This document shows positions 1-7,458 of a stretch of 64,000 bases of DNA, in pieces. The DNA comes from Kibdelosporangium sp. MJ126-NF4 (GTDB lineage Bacteria > Actinomycetota > Actinomycetes > Mycobacteriales > Pseudonocardiaceae), in contig NZ_CDME01000013.1 of NCBI RefSeq assembly GCF_000826545.1, positions 92,333 to 156,332 on the forward strand, in the 5' to 3' direction. The translations under genes were made by a program, and so were the position numbers. A model generated the notes under the pieces. The model had not been told where the DNA came from. It saw only the letters and a list, made by a program, of their open reading frames with translations, and did not search any database. Positions within the stretch are counted from its first letter, which is position 1. Every line of letters begins with the position of its first letter.

Positions 1-225
1 GACGTCGCCTGCATCGGCCTGCCGGACGACCTGATGGGCGAACGACTCTGCGCCTGTGTGGTGGCCGCGGAGCCGATCACCCTCGACGAACTGGGGGCGT
101 TCCTCACCGCGCGGGGAGTCGACCGGTTCAAGCACCCCGAACGGCTGCTGCTGCTGGAATCCCTGCCGCTGAGCCCGGCGGGGAAGGTGGCCAAGGACGA
201 GCTGCGGGCTCACGCCATGGCGTGA
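1..225 (+). CDS. C-terminal end of an AMP-dependent acid ligase (5' cut by window)
   Basis: The frame is open from base 1 and ends at TGA 223-225, giving 74 residues. They match the small C-terminal domain of adenylate-forming enzymes: the GLPDDLMGE turn, and the PLSPAGKVAKDELR stretch whose GK lysine is the one that acts in adenylation. These enzymes activate a carboxylic acid with ATP and pass it to CoA or a carrier protein. The wording around FKHPERLLLL resembles dihydroxybenzoate/salicylate-AMP ligases of siderophore pathways, but the substrate domain lies outside the window, so the substrate is open. The end overlaps the convergent permease gene by 16 bp. Confidence 0.8.
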   Translation, partial: DVACIGLPDDLMGERLCACVVAAEPITLDELGAFLTARGVDRFKHPERLLLLESLPLSPAGKVAKDELRAHAMA

Positions 226-1031
226 CGCGGCACGATGTGAGCGACCACCGCGACCACCCCCGCGACCAGAACCAGGACTGGTCCCGGGGGCAGGTCGAAC
301 ATCAGCGCCAGCGCGAAACCGGCCACGTTCACCGTCACCCCGATCCCGACCGCCCAGAACACCATCGCGCGCAACGAGTGCGCCAGCCGACGTGCCGCCA
401 GAGCCGGGAGCAACGTCAGCGCGTCCACCAGCAGTGCCCCGGTGAGCCGGATCGCCCCGGCCACTGCCACCGCGACCAGAACCAGCAGGACAAGCGTCAA
501 CTGCTCGACACGGACACCTGAGCACGCGGCCAGTTCACGGTCGTGCAGCAGCAACGCCATCTGTTTGCGCCGCCACCAGAAGAAGCCCGGGATCACCACG
601 GCCAGCACACCGAGCACGATGACGTCCCCCGGCTTGGTGGCCAGGATCGATCCCCACAGCAACTCGAACGCCCCCGCGGCGTTCACGCCCGAGATCGACA
701 ACACCAGCAGCGCGGCCGCGACCGCCAGGCTCATCAACAACCCCATCGCCCCGGACAGCCCGGATGGCGTGCGCGCCAGCGGAGTCAGCGCGGCACCGGA
801 CAGTCCACAGGCGACAAGGGCACACAGCAGGGGGTCGATGCCGGTCAGCAGGCCGATCGCGATGCCGAGCAGGGCGACGTGCATCATCGCGAACCGGACC
901 GGCATGATGTCGAGGCCGATGATGATCACCCCGACGACCGGCAGTCCGATCGCGCCGAGGACGAGCGCGAGACCGGCCCACCGCACCGCCGGAAGTTCCA
1001 GCAGCAGCCAGAACTCGGTCCACGTCGTCAC
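210..1031 (-). CDS. metal-type ABC transporter permease (ZnuB/TroC family)
   Basis: The protein has 273 residues with about eight hydrophobic segments and the ABC-3 permease pattern: an early MPVRFAMMHVALLGIAIG loop after helix 2 and a LTGALLVDALTLLPALAARRLA stretch near the C-terminus. This family forms the membrane channel for zinc or manganese uptake. The GTG start overlaps the TGA of the ATPase gene (GTGA), so the two are translationally coupled. No metal-binding lipoprotein gene lies in the visible part of the operon, which is unusual because these transporters are normally three-gene sets. Confidence 0.85.
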   Translation of the reverse strand: MTTWTEFWLLLELPAVRWAGLALVLGAIGLPVVGVIIIGLDIMPVRFAMMHVALLGIAIGLLTGIDPLLCALVACGLSGAALTPLARTPSGLSGAMGLLMSLAVAAALLVLSISGVNAAGAFELLWGSILATKPGDVIVLGVLAVVIPGFFWWRRKQMALLLHDRELAACSGVRVEQLTLVLLVLVAVAVAGAIRLTGALLVDALTLLPALAARRLAHSLRAMVFWAVGIGVTVNVAGFALALMFDLPPGPVLVLVAGVVAVVAHIVPRHAMA

Positions 1032-1672
1032 GTAACCTCCCGCAACCGGCCAGCCGCCATCTCCAGCACCCGTTCACAACGATCGACCACGGCTCGGTCA
1101 TGCGTCACGACCAGCACGGTCACCGGCAAGGACGTCAACAGCCGCGCGGCATCGTCCTGCCCGGCGAAGTCGAGTGCGGCGGTCGGTTCGTCGGCCATGA
1201 GCAAGCCCGCGCCCGCGGCGATGCACCCCATCGCCCGAGCCAGGTACATCCGCTGCAACTGCCCGCCGGACAACGTGTCCAACGGCCGACCACGCAAATC
1301 ACCCACACCCAACTCGACAGCCGCGTCACCCGCTTCGACCGGGGCGCCGCTGCTTTCCAGCAACTCCGCCGCCAGCAACGGAAACCGCCCAGCCGCCTGC
1401 CGCTGCGGAATCCAGGCCGCGTCCCGCCGTCGCCGTGCCCACCCGGCACCGGTACTCGCCTGGCGGCCCTCGACCTCGATGATCCCGGTCGTGGCCTGGT
1501 GCAGCCCGAGAACAGCCCGTAACAGCGTTGTCTTGCCTGACCCGTTCGTGCCCGTGAGCGCGACCCGCTGCCCCGGCTCGACAGTGAGGTCGACGTCCTG
1601 CACAACTGTCCGGCGGCCATGTCGGCAGCTCACTCCGCGCAACCGCACGTGCAGCCCGTCACCCACCCGCAT
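1028..1672 (-). CDS. metal-type ABC transporter ATP-binding protein (ZnuC-like)
   Basis: This is a complete 214-residue ABC ATPase. It has Walker A GTNGSGKTT, Q-loop WIPQRQ, signature LSGGQLQRM, Walker B LLMADEPTAALD and the switch histidine in VVTHD. I chose the ATG at 1672 over an upstream GTG/ATG at 1699 because GAGAGGGG sits 3-10 bases before it, and homologues begin close to MRVGDGLHV. It pairs with the permease at 210-1031 to energise metal import. It starts 45 bp after the end of the STAND NTPase gene on the same strand and may be expressed separately. Confidence 0.88.
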   Translation of the reverse strand: MRVGDGLHVRLRGVSCRHGRRTVVQDVDLTVEPGQRVALTGTNGSGKTTLLRAVLGLHQATTGIIEVEGRQASTGAGWARRRRDAAWIPQRQAAGRFPLLAAELLESSGAPVEAGDAAVELGVGDLRGRPLDTLSGGQLQRMYLARAMGCIAAGAGLLMADEPTAALDFAGQDDAARLLTSLPVTVLVVTHDRAVVDRCERVLEMAAGRLREVT

Positions 1673-1717
1673 GTCCCCTCTCTCACTCGCACACGCCAAT
1701 GGTCGGACGGCAGGAGG

Positions 1718-4700
1718 TTACAGTTCCCCGAGATACGCTTCAGCGGATTCCGCCAGGACAGCGGGGTCGACAACGGCCAGTGCGTCGATCGAGTCCTGCC
1801 AGTCGGCAAGCCTCAGGGCTCGTGCGATGAGCGGCCGTGCGTCATCCGGATCGACGTGTTGCGCCGCATAGGCCCACAACTGTCCACGCAGGCGTGGATG
1901 AAGGTCGCGGATCATGGCCTCCGCACGGCTCAAGTCCCCGGTGAGCACCACGGCCTTGGCCAGTTCTTGCAACTCCCAGCTCACGGCCATCGAGTCGGTG
2001 ACCGTTCCGAGGTCGGTGTCAGCCTCCGCCACCAGGCTCATCGCGTAGTCGGAATCTTCAGCCAGGGCGGCGACCTGCCCCACCCTCGCCAGACTCCGCA
2101 CTCGGTCACGCTGATCGGTGACGGTCCGCGCCGCAGTGGCAGCGTCGCGAACAAGCCCCATCGCATGGCCAAGGTTTCCGGTCCGCGCGACGGCTTTCGC
2201 CACAGTCGACAATGTCGTCGCACGCCAACTCGCCACATCGCACGCGTGGACCATGGCCACCGCGTCGCGGGCCAGGACCAGCGCGTTGTGGTGGTGTCCT
2301 GCCTCCGCCGCGGCTTCGGCCACGGCGGCCGCTGCCGTGAGTTGGCTGTACGGGTCGGCAATCGTCCGGACGAGGTCTCGGACGCGCTTGCGGCTGCCTG
2401 ACCGCGCCAACACAGCGATGACATCGCTCTCGACCGGCGCCCGGTTCAACCTGTTGCTGATGGCAGCGACCGCGTTCAACGCGTGCGCGGTGTCTCCGGC
2501 TTGTACGGCGGCTCGCGCTGTCGACTGCAGTATCCGCTCGCGGTCCGTGTCCTCACCAAAGATGTCGGCCAACCGCTCGGCTTCATGGACAAGCTCCATA
2601 GTCCGGTCAGATCCTGACCGTGCGAACGCCTCTGCCGCGCTGGCCGTCGCCCGCGCTCGCGAAAGCGGGTCCATGATGGCGACAGCCACACTCTCGGCGC
2701 TACGCACCAGGTCTCCAGCGCGGGCCAGGTCCCCGGCCTGCGCGACCGCGCATGCCGCCTTGGCCAACGCCTGCGCTCGCTGCGGGGCGGTGTGGGTTCT
2801 GGCCGTGGTTTCGGCGTCGACCGCCATGCCTCTGGCGCGGTCGAGTTGCCCGGCTCGTGCCATCGCGCGCGCCACCAGCGTGATCGTCCGCGCCCGAGCC
2901 GCCGGGTCGGCGACCGTCCTGGCCAGCAGTTCGGCCCGCTCGAACACACCGTGCTTGATCAGGACGTTGACGGCCTCGATCGCCACGTCATCCCGTTCAC
3001 CCGCATCCGCGACGGCCTTGAGCAGGGACAGGGTGTGGCTGGAGCCGTTGCCCTCCGCGGCGACCAGTTCCGCCCTGATCGTTGCCTGCCATTCCGGATT
3101 GTCGGCGACAGTCACCGTCAAGGTCCAGGCGTGGTCGGCCAGTTGTCGCACGTAGTCGTGATCGCCCGTCAGCACGGACGTACGCACCACCAGCGCCAAC
3201 ATCCAGGCCTGCTGGTCGAGCGATCTGATGGACCGAGCCACTGCTTCGGCCTCGCGGGCGAGGGTCGCGGCCTGGTCCGGCTCGCCATTCCGGACCATCA
3301 CCTCGGCCACCTCGGTCAGTGCCCGTGTTCGTGAGTGGGAATCCGTGATCGTGCGAGCGAGTTCTCCGGCGTCATGCGGATTCCCGGCCCACGCCGTGGC
3401 TCTGGCCGCGGATACCAGCGCCCTGTCCCTGCCTTGCCGGTCAAAAATGGCGCGGGCCACCGCGACGGCGGCGGAAGCACACCGCACAGCGTGACTGAGA
3501 TCCCCGGCCGTGGCCGCCGCCTCGGCTATTGCCGCGAGTGCCCCCACCCGATATTCGGTGGCAGCGATAGCGCCCGCCACCACCAAGGCGCCGGATATGT
3601 CTCCAGCCAACGCCGCCGCCCGCGCCACATCTCTGAGTACTTCGGCTTGTTCACGTGGATCGGCGAGTTCGCAGGCGACCATGACAGCGGACCTGATGTC
3701 CCCGGTCATGGCAGCCGTTGTCGCTATCGCCCGCTGTGCGCGGAACCGCCAGAACGACTCGGACATGCCTCGCGCCACCTGCGCGGCACCGAGAACATCT
3801 CCGGCCAGCGCTCCGGCCTCAGCCACCGAACTGACCACTTCGGACTGTTCAGGCGAGTCGGGAAACGCGCGGGCGATAGCGACTCCCTCAGTGAGATTTC
3901 CTGACCGGGCCACAGCCTTCGCCACCGCCGCCCTCACCTCGGCCACTCGATGCAGGGGTGTTGATCCACCTGCCGCAGCCTCCGCCTCACGGGCGACATC
4001 AGCGGCGCTGACCTGATTGCCCTCCTCAGCAAGTGCCACACTGAGTCCGGCCAATCCCTTGACCCGCTCAACCGGATCGGCGATGGACCGCGCCAGTCCA
4101 CGGGCTCGCCCGGGATTGCCGAGAACTGCCCACAGCGCGGGCAGTTCCACGGGAATATGCCGGTTGCGCTCAATCAGACTGTCCCGGCGGACCGCGAGCG
4201 TGGCCGTGGTCCGCACGTCCGCCGGGTCACGGTCAAGCAGCACATCCTGAGCGGCGGCGATCTGGGTCAGCGCGATGGTGTCCCCGCCGCTGACGTCCAG
4301 CATCCAGTTGTGCCGGGCGGAATCCAGCGCGCAGGCGGTCATCCTGTCCAGGTCACCGGAGGCTTGCAGCATCTGGAAGTAGCCTCGCAGCAGATAGCCG
4401 GGCGTCCCCTCAGGCCAGCGCTGATACCCGTCGGCCCAGGTGTGCAGTCGTTGCCGGTACTCCGACAGCCGGGTGTCGCCGAGGAACCGCACTGCGGCCA
4501 ACTGGAGTTCCTCGTGACCCAGCACGTAGACCTCAGTGGGAGACTCCGACGCGGGCCGCCTGCTGAACGTCCGCCCACCGACGGCGTGCAGCGATTCCTC
4601 GATCTGCCAAGCCTGACACCCGGTCAGCTCCTCGAGATCCCGCCCGCTCAACCCACCTCCAGCGGCGGTGACGAGACCCAGCAGGTCCTGCTCCACGGGC

Positions 4701-5446
4701 GTGCCTCGCAGCAGCCGTTTCAGCTCGCGCTCGGCCTCCCGCCTGATGTCCTGCGCGTACGGAGACGTCGTCAGAGTGCGCGCGACGGCCTTGTTGCGCA
4801 ACGGGTGCCCGGCCGGGACATCGGAGGGCACAGGCGGGTCGTGCCGTCCCGCGACGATTACGCACATACTTGCCGCAGGACTGGCTGGCAGCAGCGCGGC
4901 GATGCTGTGCGTGTCGGCTCCGGTGTCCTCGTCGAGACCGTCGACGAGCAGAACCAACCGCTCACCGTGATCCGCGCAGAAGGCAGCCGCCGCGTCGAGC
5001 AACCCCCACAGGTGAGACACACGGGTGGCGTCGGTCAGGAACGCCGGGACAGGTTCGCCGAGCATGCTCGCCAGTTGTTCGATAACGACGTCCGTGAACG
5101 CGTCACGGTCGCTTTGGGCGGCGAAACGCGCAGTAACGAAGAATGACACAACGCGCACCGCGGGCGGTGGGTTCAGCACGAACCAGGACATCAGCGCGGT
5201 CTTGCCCGCCCACGGCCCTGCCCGCAGCCACAGGTAGTCCCCGGCGTCGGGGTCCGTGCTGAACGACACGAGGTCCGCGAGGTCGGTCTCGCGGCCGACC
5301 AGGACGTCCGGGGCGATCGCGCGGATCTGGTGGTGGTACGCGGATCGCGCCACCGGGCGATCCGCGTGCACGTTCACCTGGAGGTTCCCGTCGCCGATCT
5401 GCACGCCCTTGGCGCCGCGGGCGTCGGCTGCCCCGCCAGGTTCCAC
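1718..5446 (-). CDS. STAND/NACHT-like NTPase with N-terminal RHIM-like amyloid motif and helical repeats
   Basis: The protein has 1242 residues. Residues 8-25 read DARGAKGVQIGDGNLQVN, a RHIM/PP-like prion-forming motif (core QIG-x-x-N). A P-loop NTPase follows: Walker A AGPWAGKT at about 76-83 and Walker B RLVLLVDGLDED at about 163-174. From about 450 to 1230 the chain is a long run of Ala-rich helical repeats of about 35-40 residues (consensus AxAGDxxRAxxLARxI.DPxxRARAL), TPR/HEAT-like and probably the sensor. This is the NLR layout: motif, NTPase switch, repeat sensor. The start is GTG, 5 bp after the stop of the upstream gene, whose product ends in the same motif. By analogy with fungal and bacterial amyloid-signalling NLRs it would nucleate the partner on ligand binding. 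Function is inferred, domains are seen. Confidence 0.82.
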   Translation of the reverse strand: MEPGGAADARGAKGVQIGDGNLQVNVHADRPVARSAYHHQIRAIAPDVLVGRETDLADLVSFSTDPDAGDYLWLRAGPWAGKTALMSWFVLNPPPAVRVVSFFVTARFAAQSDRDAFTDVVIEQLASMLGEPVPAFLTDATRVSHLWGLLDAAAAFCADHGERLVLLVDGLDEDTGADTHSIAALLPASPAASMCVIVAGRHDPPVPSDVPAGHPLRNKAVARTLTTSPYAQDIRREAERELKRLLRGTPVEQDLLGLVTAAGGGLSGRDLEELTGCQAWQIEESLHAVGGRTFSRRPASESPTEVYVLGHEELQLAAVRFLGDTRLSEYRQRLHTWADGYQRWPEGTPGYLLRGYFQMLQASGDLDRMTACALDSARHNWMLDVSGGDTIALTQIAAAQDVLLDRDPADVRTTATLAVRRDSLIERNRHIPVELPALWAVLGNPGRARGLARSIADPVERVKGLAGLSVALAEEGNQVSAADVAREAEAAAGGSTPLHRVAEVRAAVAKAVARSGNLTEGVAIARAFPDSPEQSEVVSSVAEAGALAGDVLGAAQVARGMSESFWRFRAQRAIATTAAMTGDIRSAVMVACELADPREQAEVLRDVARAAALAGDISGALVVAGAIAATEYRVGALAAIAEAAATAGDLSHAVRCASAAVAVARAIFDRQGRDRALVSAARATAWAGNPHDAGELARTITDSHSRTRALTEVAEVMVRNGEPDQAATLAREAEAVARSIRSLDQQAWMLALVVRTSVLTGDHDYVRQLADHAWTLTVTVADNPEWQATIRAELVAAEGNGSSHTLSLLKAVADAGERDDVAIEAVNVLIKHGVFERAELLARTVADPAARARTITLVARAMARAGQLDRARGMAVDAETTARTHTAPQRAQALAKAACAVAQAGDLARAGDLVRSAESVAVAIMDPLSRARATASAAEAFARSGSDRTMELVHEAERLADIFGEDTDRERILQSTARAAVQAGDTAHALNAVAAISNRLNRAPVESDVIAVLARSGSRKRVRDLVRTIADPYSQLTAAAAVAEAAAEAGHHHNALVLARDAVAMVHACDVASWRATTLSTVAKAVARTGNLGHAMGLVRDAATAARTVTDQRDRVRSLARVGQVAALAEDSDYAMSLVAEADTDLGTVTDSMAVSWELQELAKAVVLTGDLSRAEAMIRDLHPRLRGQLWAYAAQHVDPDDARPLIARALRLADWQDSIDALAVVDPAVLAESAEAYLGEL

Positions 5447-5451
5447 TTCTG

Positions 5452-5832
5452 TCAGGTGAACGTGTTGGTCTGCGTGTTGTGGTCGCCGATCTGGGCGCCC
5501 TTGGCACCACGGGCGTCCACGACGTTCACCCGGGGCTGTTGTCCGGCCGCCTCCAACTGCTCAAGCAGCGTACGGGCGGCCGCGAGCACCTCCTCGTCGC
5601 GGTCGACGCCGCTCGCGGCCAGCACCTCGCCCAGCCTCGGCTGCCACTGCTCGGGCTCGGTCTCGCTGGCGTCCAGTACCTGCGCGTCCTCTTCGCTGCG
5701 CGCGGCCAGACGTCGGCGCACCGCCCCACGCAGTCCCTCGTACGAATCACGGATCGCACTGGTCGCGGTGGCTGTCAGCCCCGCTGACGCACCCGCGGTC
5801 AGCGCGGTCATTACCAATTCCAGGCCAGACAT
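5452..5832 (-). CDS. small helical putative effector with C-terminal RHIM-like motif (Bell-domain-like)
   Basis: The protein has 126 residues. The first 26 are hydrophobic and Ala/Thr/Gly rich (LVMTALTAGASAGLTATATS), then come charged amphipathic helices, and residues 107-124 read DARGAKGAQIGDHNTQTN, 14 of 18 identical to the motif at the start of the next gene. A membrane-seeking helical N-terminus with an amyloid motif at the extreme C-terminus is the plan of HET-S/HELLP, MLKL and the bacterial Bell proteins, which form pores after amyloid templating. I chose ATG 5832, preceded by GAGGGATGGC; a longer open frame reaches 6252 but runs antisense into the glycosyltransferase gene. Effector function is inferred. 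Confidence 0.75.
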   Translation of the reverse strand: MSGLELVMTALTAGASAGLTATATSAIRDSYEGLRGAVRRRLAARSEEDAQVLDASETEPEQWQPRLGEVLAASGVDRDEEVLAAARTLLEQLEAAGQQPRVNVVDARGAKGAQIGDHNTQTNTFT

Positions 5833-5892
5833 GCCATCCCTCGTCTTCTGTCGAACCGCTCGCAGGGCGAGTCTAGGGAGTAGTTTGCCGCC

Positions 5893-7344
5893 ATGCGTGA
5901 GGTTGCTCGGCGCTCGGGACTGGCGCTGCTGGTGGGCGCGACAGTGGTGGTCCTGCTGGCGTTCACGTTCGGCTACGGCTACCACCGCGACGAGTTGTAC
6001 TTCCTCGCCGCCGGTCAGCACCTGGCGTGGGCGTACGCCGACCAGGGCCCGCTCACGCCGTTCATCGCTCGGGTGACGAGTGAGATCTGGCCGGGGTCGC
6101 TGTTCGTGTTGCGTATCCCGTCGGCGCTCATGGCCGGGGGCACGGTACTGCTGACCGGCCTGCTCGCGCGGGAGCTCGGTGGCTCGCGCCGCGCCGAGCT
6201 GATCGCCGCCACCTGCGCCGCGCTGTCGAGTGTCGTGTTGTTCAACGGGCACTTTCTGAGCACGTCAACAGCCGACCTGCTGGTCTGGACGGCGATCAGC
6301 TGGCTGGTCGTGCGGGCCGTGCGCACCGGCAACCACCGGTTGTGGCTGGTCGTGGGCGTCGTGCTCGGGATCGGGCTGCTCAACAAGTCGCTTCCGGCGT
6401 TCCTCATGCTCGGTCTGCTCGTCGGGGTGGTGATCGCCGGGCCGAGGGAGCTACTGCGCAACCGGTACGTGTGGCTCGGCGCGGTGATCGCGGTGGTGCT
6501 GTGGCTACCGTGGATCGTCTGGCAGGCCGGGCATTCCTGGCCACAGTTCGACGTCTCGCGCTCGATCGCCGCCGGTGGGTCGACCAGTTCCCAGCCGTGG
6601 TGGGCGATCATCCCCTACCAGTTCCTGTTGGTCAGTCCCGTGCTCGCGCCCGTGTGGATCGCCGGGCTGGTGCGGTTGTTCACCGGCCGGTTCCGTTTCG
6701 TCGCCTGGGCGTGGGTGGTGCTCGCCGTCGTCTTCATGGCCACCGGCGGCAAGCCGTACTACCTCGCCGGGTTGCTGCCCGCGTTGCTCGGCGCGGGGGC
6801 AGTGCAGGTCGACACCTGGCTGGCGAACGGCCGGAGGAAACTGCGCCGTGGTGTCCTGATCGCCGCTGTCGTGTCGGGCGCGCTCGTCAACGCCGTGATC
6901 ACGTTGCCGATCCTGCCCGCCGACCGTGCCGGAATCGTGGTCGCGCTCAACGGCGACGTCGGCGAGATGATCGGCTGGCCCGAGTTCGCGCAGACCGTCG
7001 CTGACGTCCGGCGTACACTGCCGACGGACAAGCCCGTCGTGATCGTGACCCGCAACTACGGGCAGGCTGGCGCTATCGACCGCTACGGCCCGGCGCTCGG
7101 TCTTCCCCAGGCCTACAGCGGGCACAACGCGTACAGCAGTTGGGGTCCGCCACCGGACAGCGACTCCCCCGTCATCGCCATCGGACGGGGCCTCGCTCCG
7201 TATCTGCGTGACTGCAGGACCGCCGCCCAGATCCGCAACCGCGCCGGGATCGAGAACAACGAGTGGGAGACACCGGTCCTGGTCTGCGCCGGGCCCAGGC
7301 TTCCATGGTCACAGCAGTGGACCGCGATGCGGCACTACGGCTGA
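5893..7344 (+). CDS. GT39/ArnT-like membrane glycosyltransferase
   Basis: The 483-residue protein has an N-terminal helix, then GYGYHRDELYFLAAGQHLAWAYADQGPLTP, a periplasmic-loop pattern (YHRDE ... DQGPL) typical of PMT/ArnT-type enzymes that move a sugar from a polyprenyl-phosphate donor. About ten membrane segments follow, with a soluble C-terminal tail of about 120 residues after AVVSGALVNAVITLPIL. Its acceptor (lipid, wall polymer or protein) cannot be read. It is divergent from the effector gene at 5832 with 60 bp between, and is followed by a hairpin at 7374-7404. Confidence 0.85.
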   Translation: MREVARRSGLALLVGATVVVLLAFTFGYGYHRDELYFLAAGQHLAWAYADQGPLTPFIARVTSEIWPGSLFVLRIPSALMAGGTVLLTGLLARELGGSRRAELIAATCAALSSVVLFNGHFLSTSTADLLVWTAISWLVVRAVRTGNHRLWLVVGVVLGIGLLNKSLPAFLMLGLLVGVVIAGPRELLRNRYVWLGAVIAVVLWLPWIVWQAGHSWPQFDVSRSIAAGGSTSSQPWWAIIPYQFLLVSPVLAPVWIAGLVRLFTGRFRFVAWAWVVLAVVFMATGGKPYYLAGLLPALLGAGAVQVDTWLANGRRKLRRGVLIAAVVSGALVNAVITLPILPADRAGIVVALNGDVGEMIGWPEFAQTVADVRRTLPTDKPVVIVTRNYGQAGAIDRYGPALGLPQAYSGHNAYSSWGPPPDSDSPVIAIGRGLAPYLRDCRTAAQIRNRAGIENNEWETPVLVCAGPRLPWSQQWTAMRHYG

Positions 7345-7360
7345 GCCGGTGGAACCCCGA

Positions 7361-7378
7361 TTCAATATTCGTTCAAGA
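7361..7378 (+). promoter_or_regulatory. period-11 direct heptamers upstream of the SARP gene
   Basis: TTCAATA (7361-7367) and TTCAAGA (7372-7378) share TTCAA and repeat at exactly 11 bp. SARP proteins bind direct heptamer repeats spaced 11 or 22 bp, so this could be an autoregulatory or AfsR-like site for the gene at 7459. The match rests on spacing only. Confidence 0.35.
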
Positions 7379-7404
7379 TCCACATCCGACCATGGTGGAT
7401 CTTG
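7374..7404. promoter_or_regulatory. perfect 10-bp inverted repeat, operator or hairpin
   Basis: CAAGATCCAC at 7374-7383 and GTGGATCTTG at 7395-7404 are perfect reverse complements around an 11-nt spacer. The arm centres are 21 bp apart, two helical turns, which suits a dimeric regulator upstream of the SARP gene. As RNA it could also end transcription of the glycosyltransferase, though no T-run follows. Confidence 0.5.
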
Positions 7405-7458
7405 GCAGCAGGAAGCAGTTCGGACCCGCTGGGGCGGTTCGACGGCAATGGGGGACGG

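Noticed and set aside
543..1871. 442-residue plus-strand frame over the ABC transporter
   Set aside because: Arg/Gln/His-rich shadow of two well-supported minus-strand genes.
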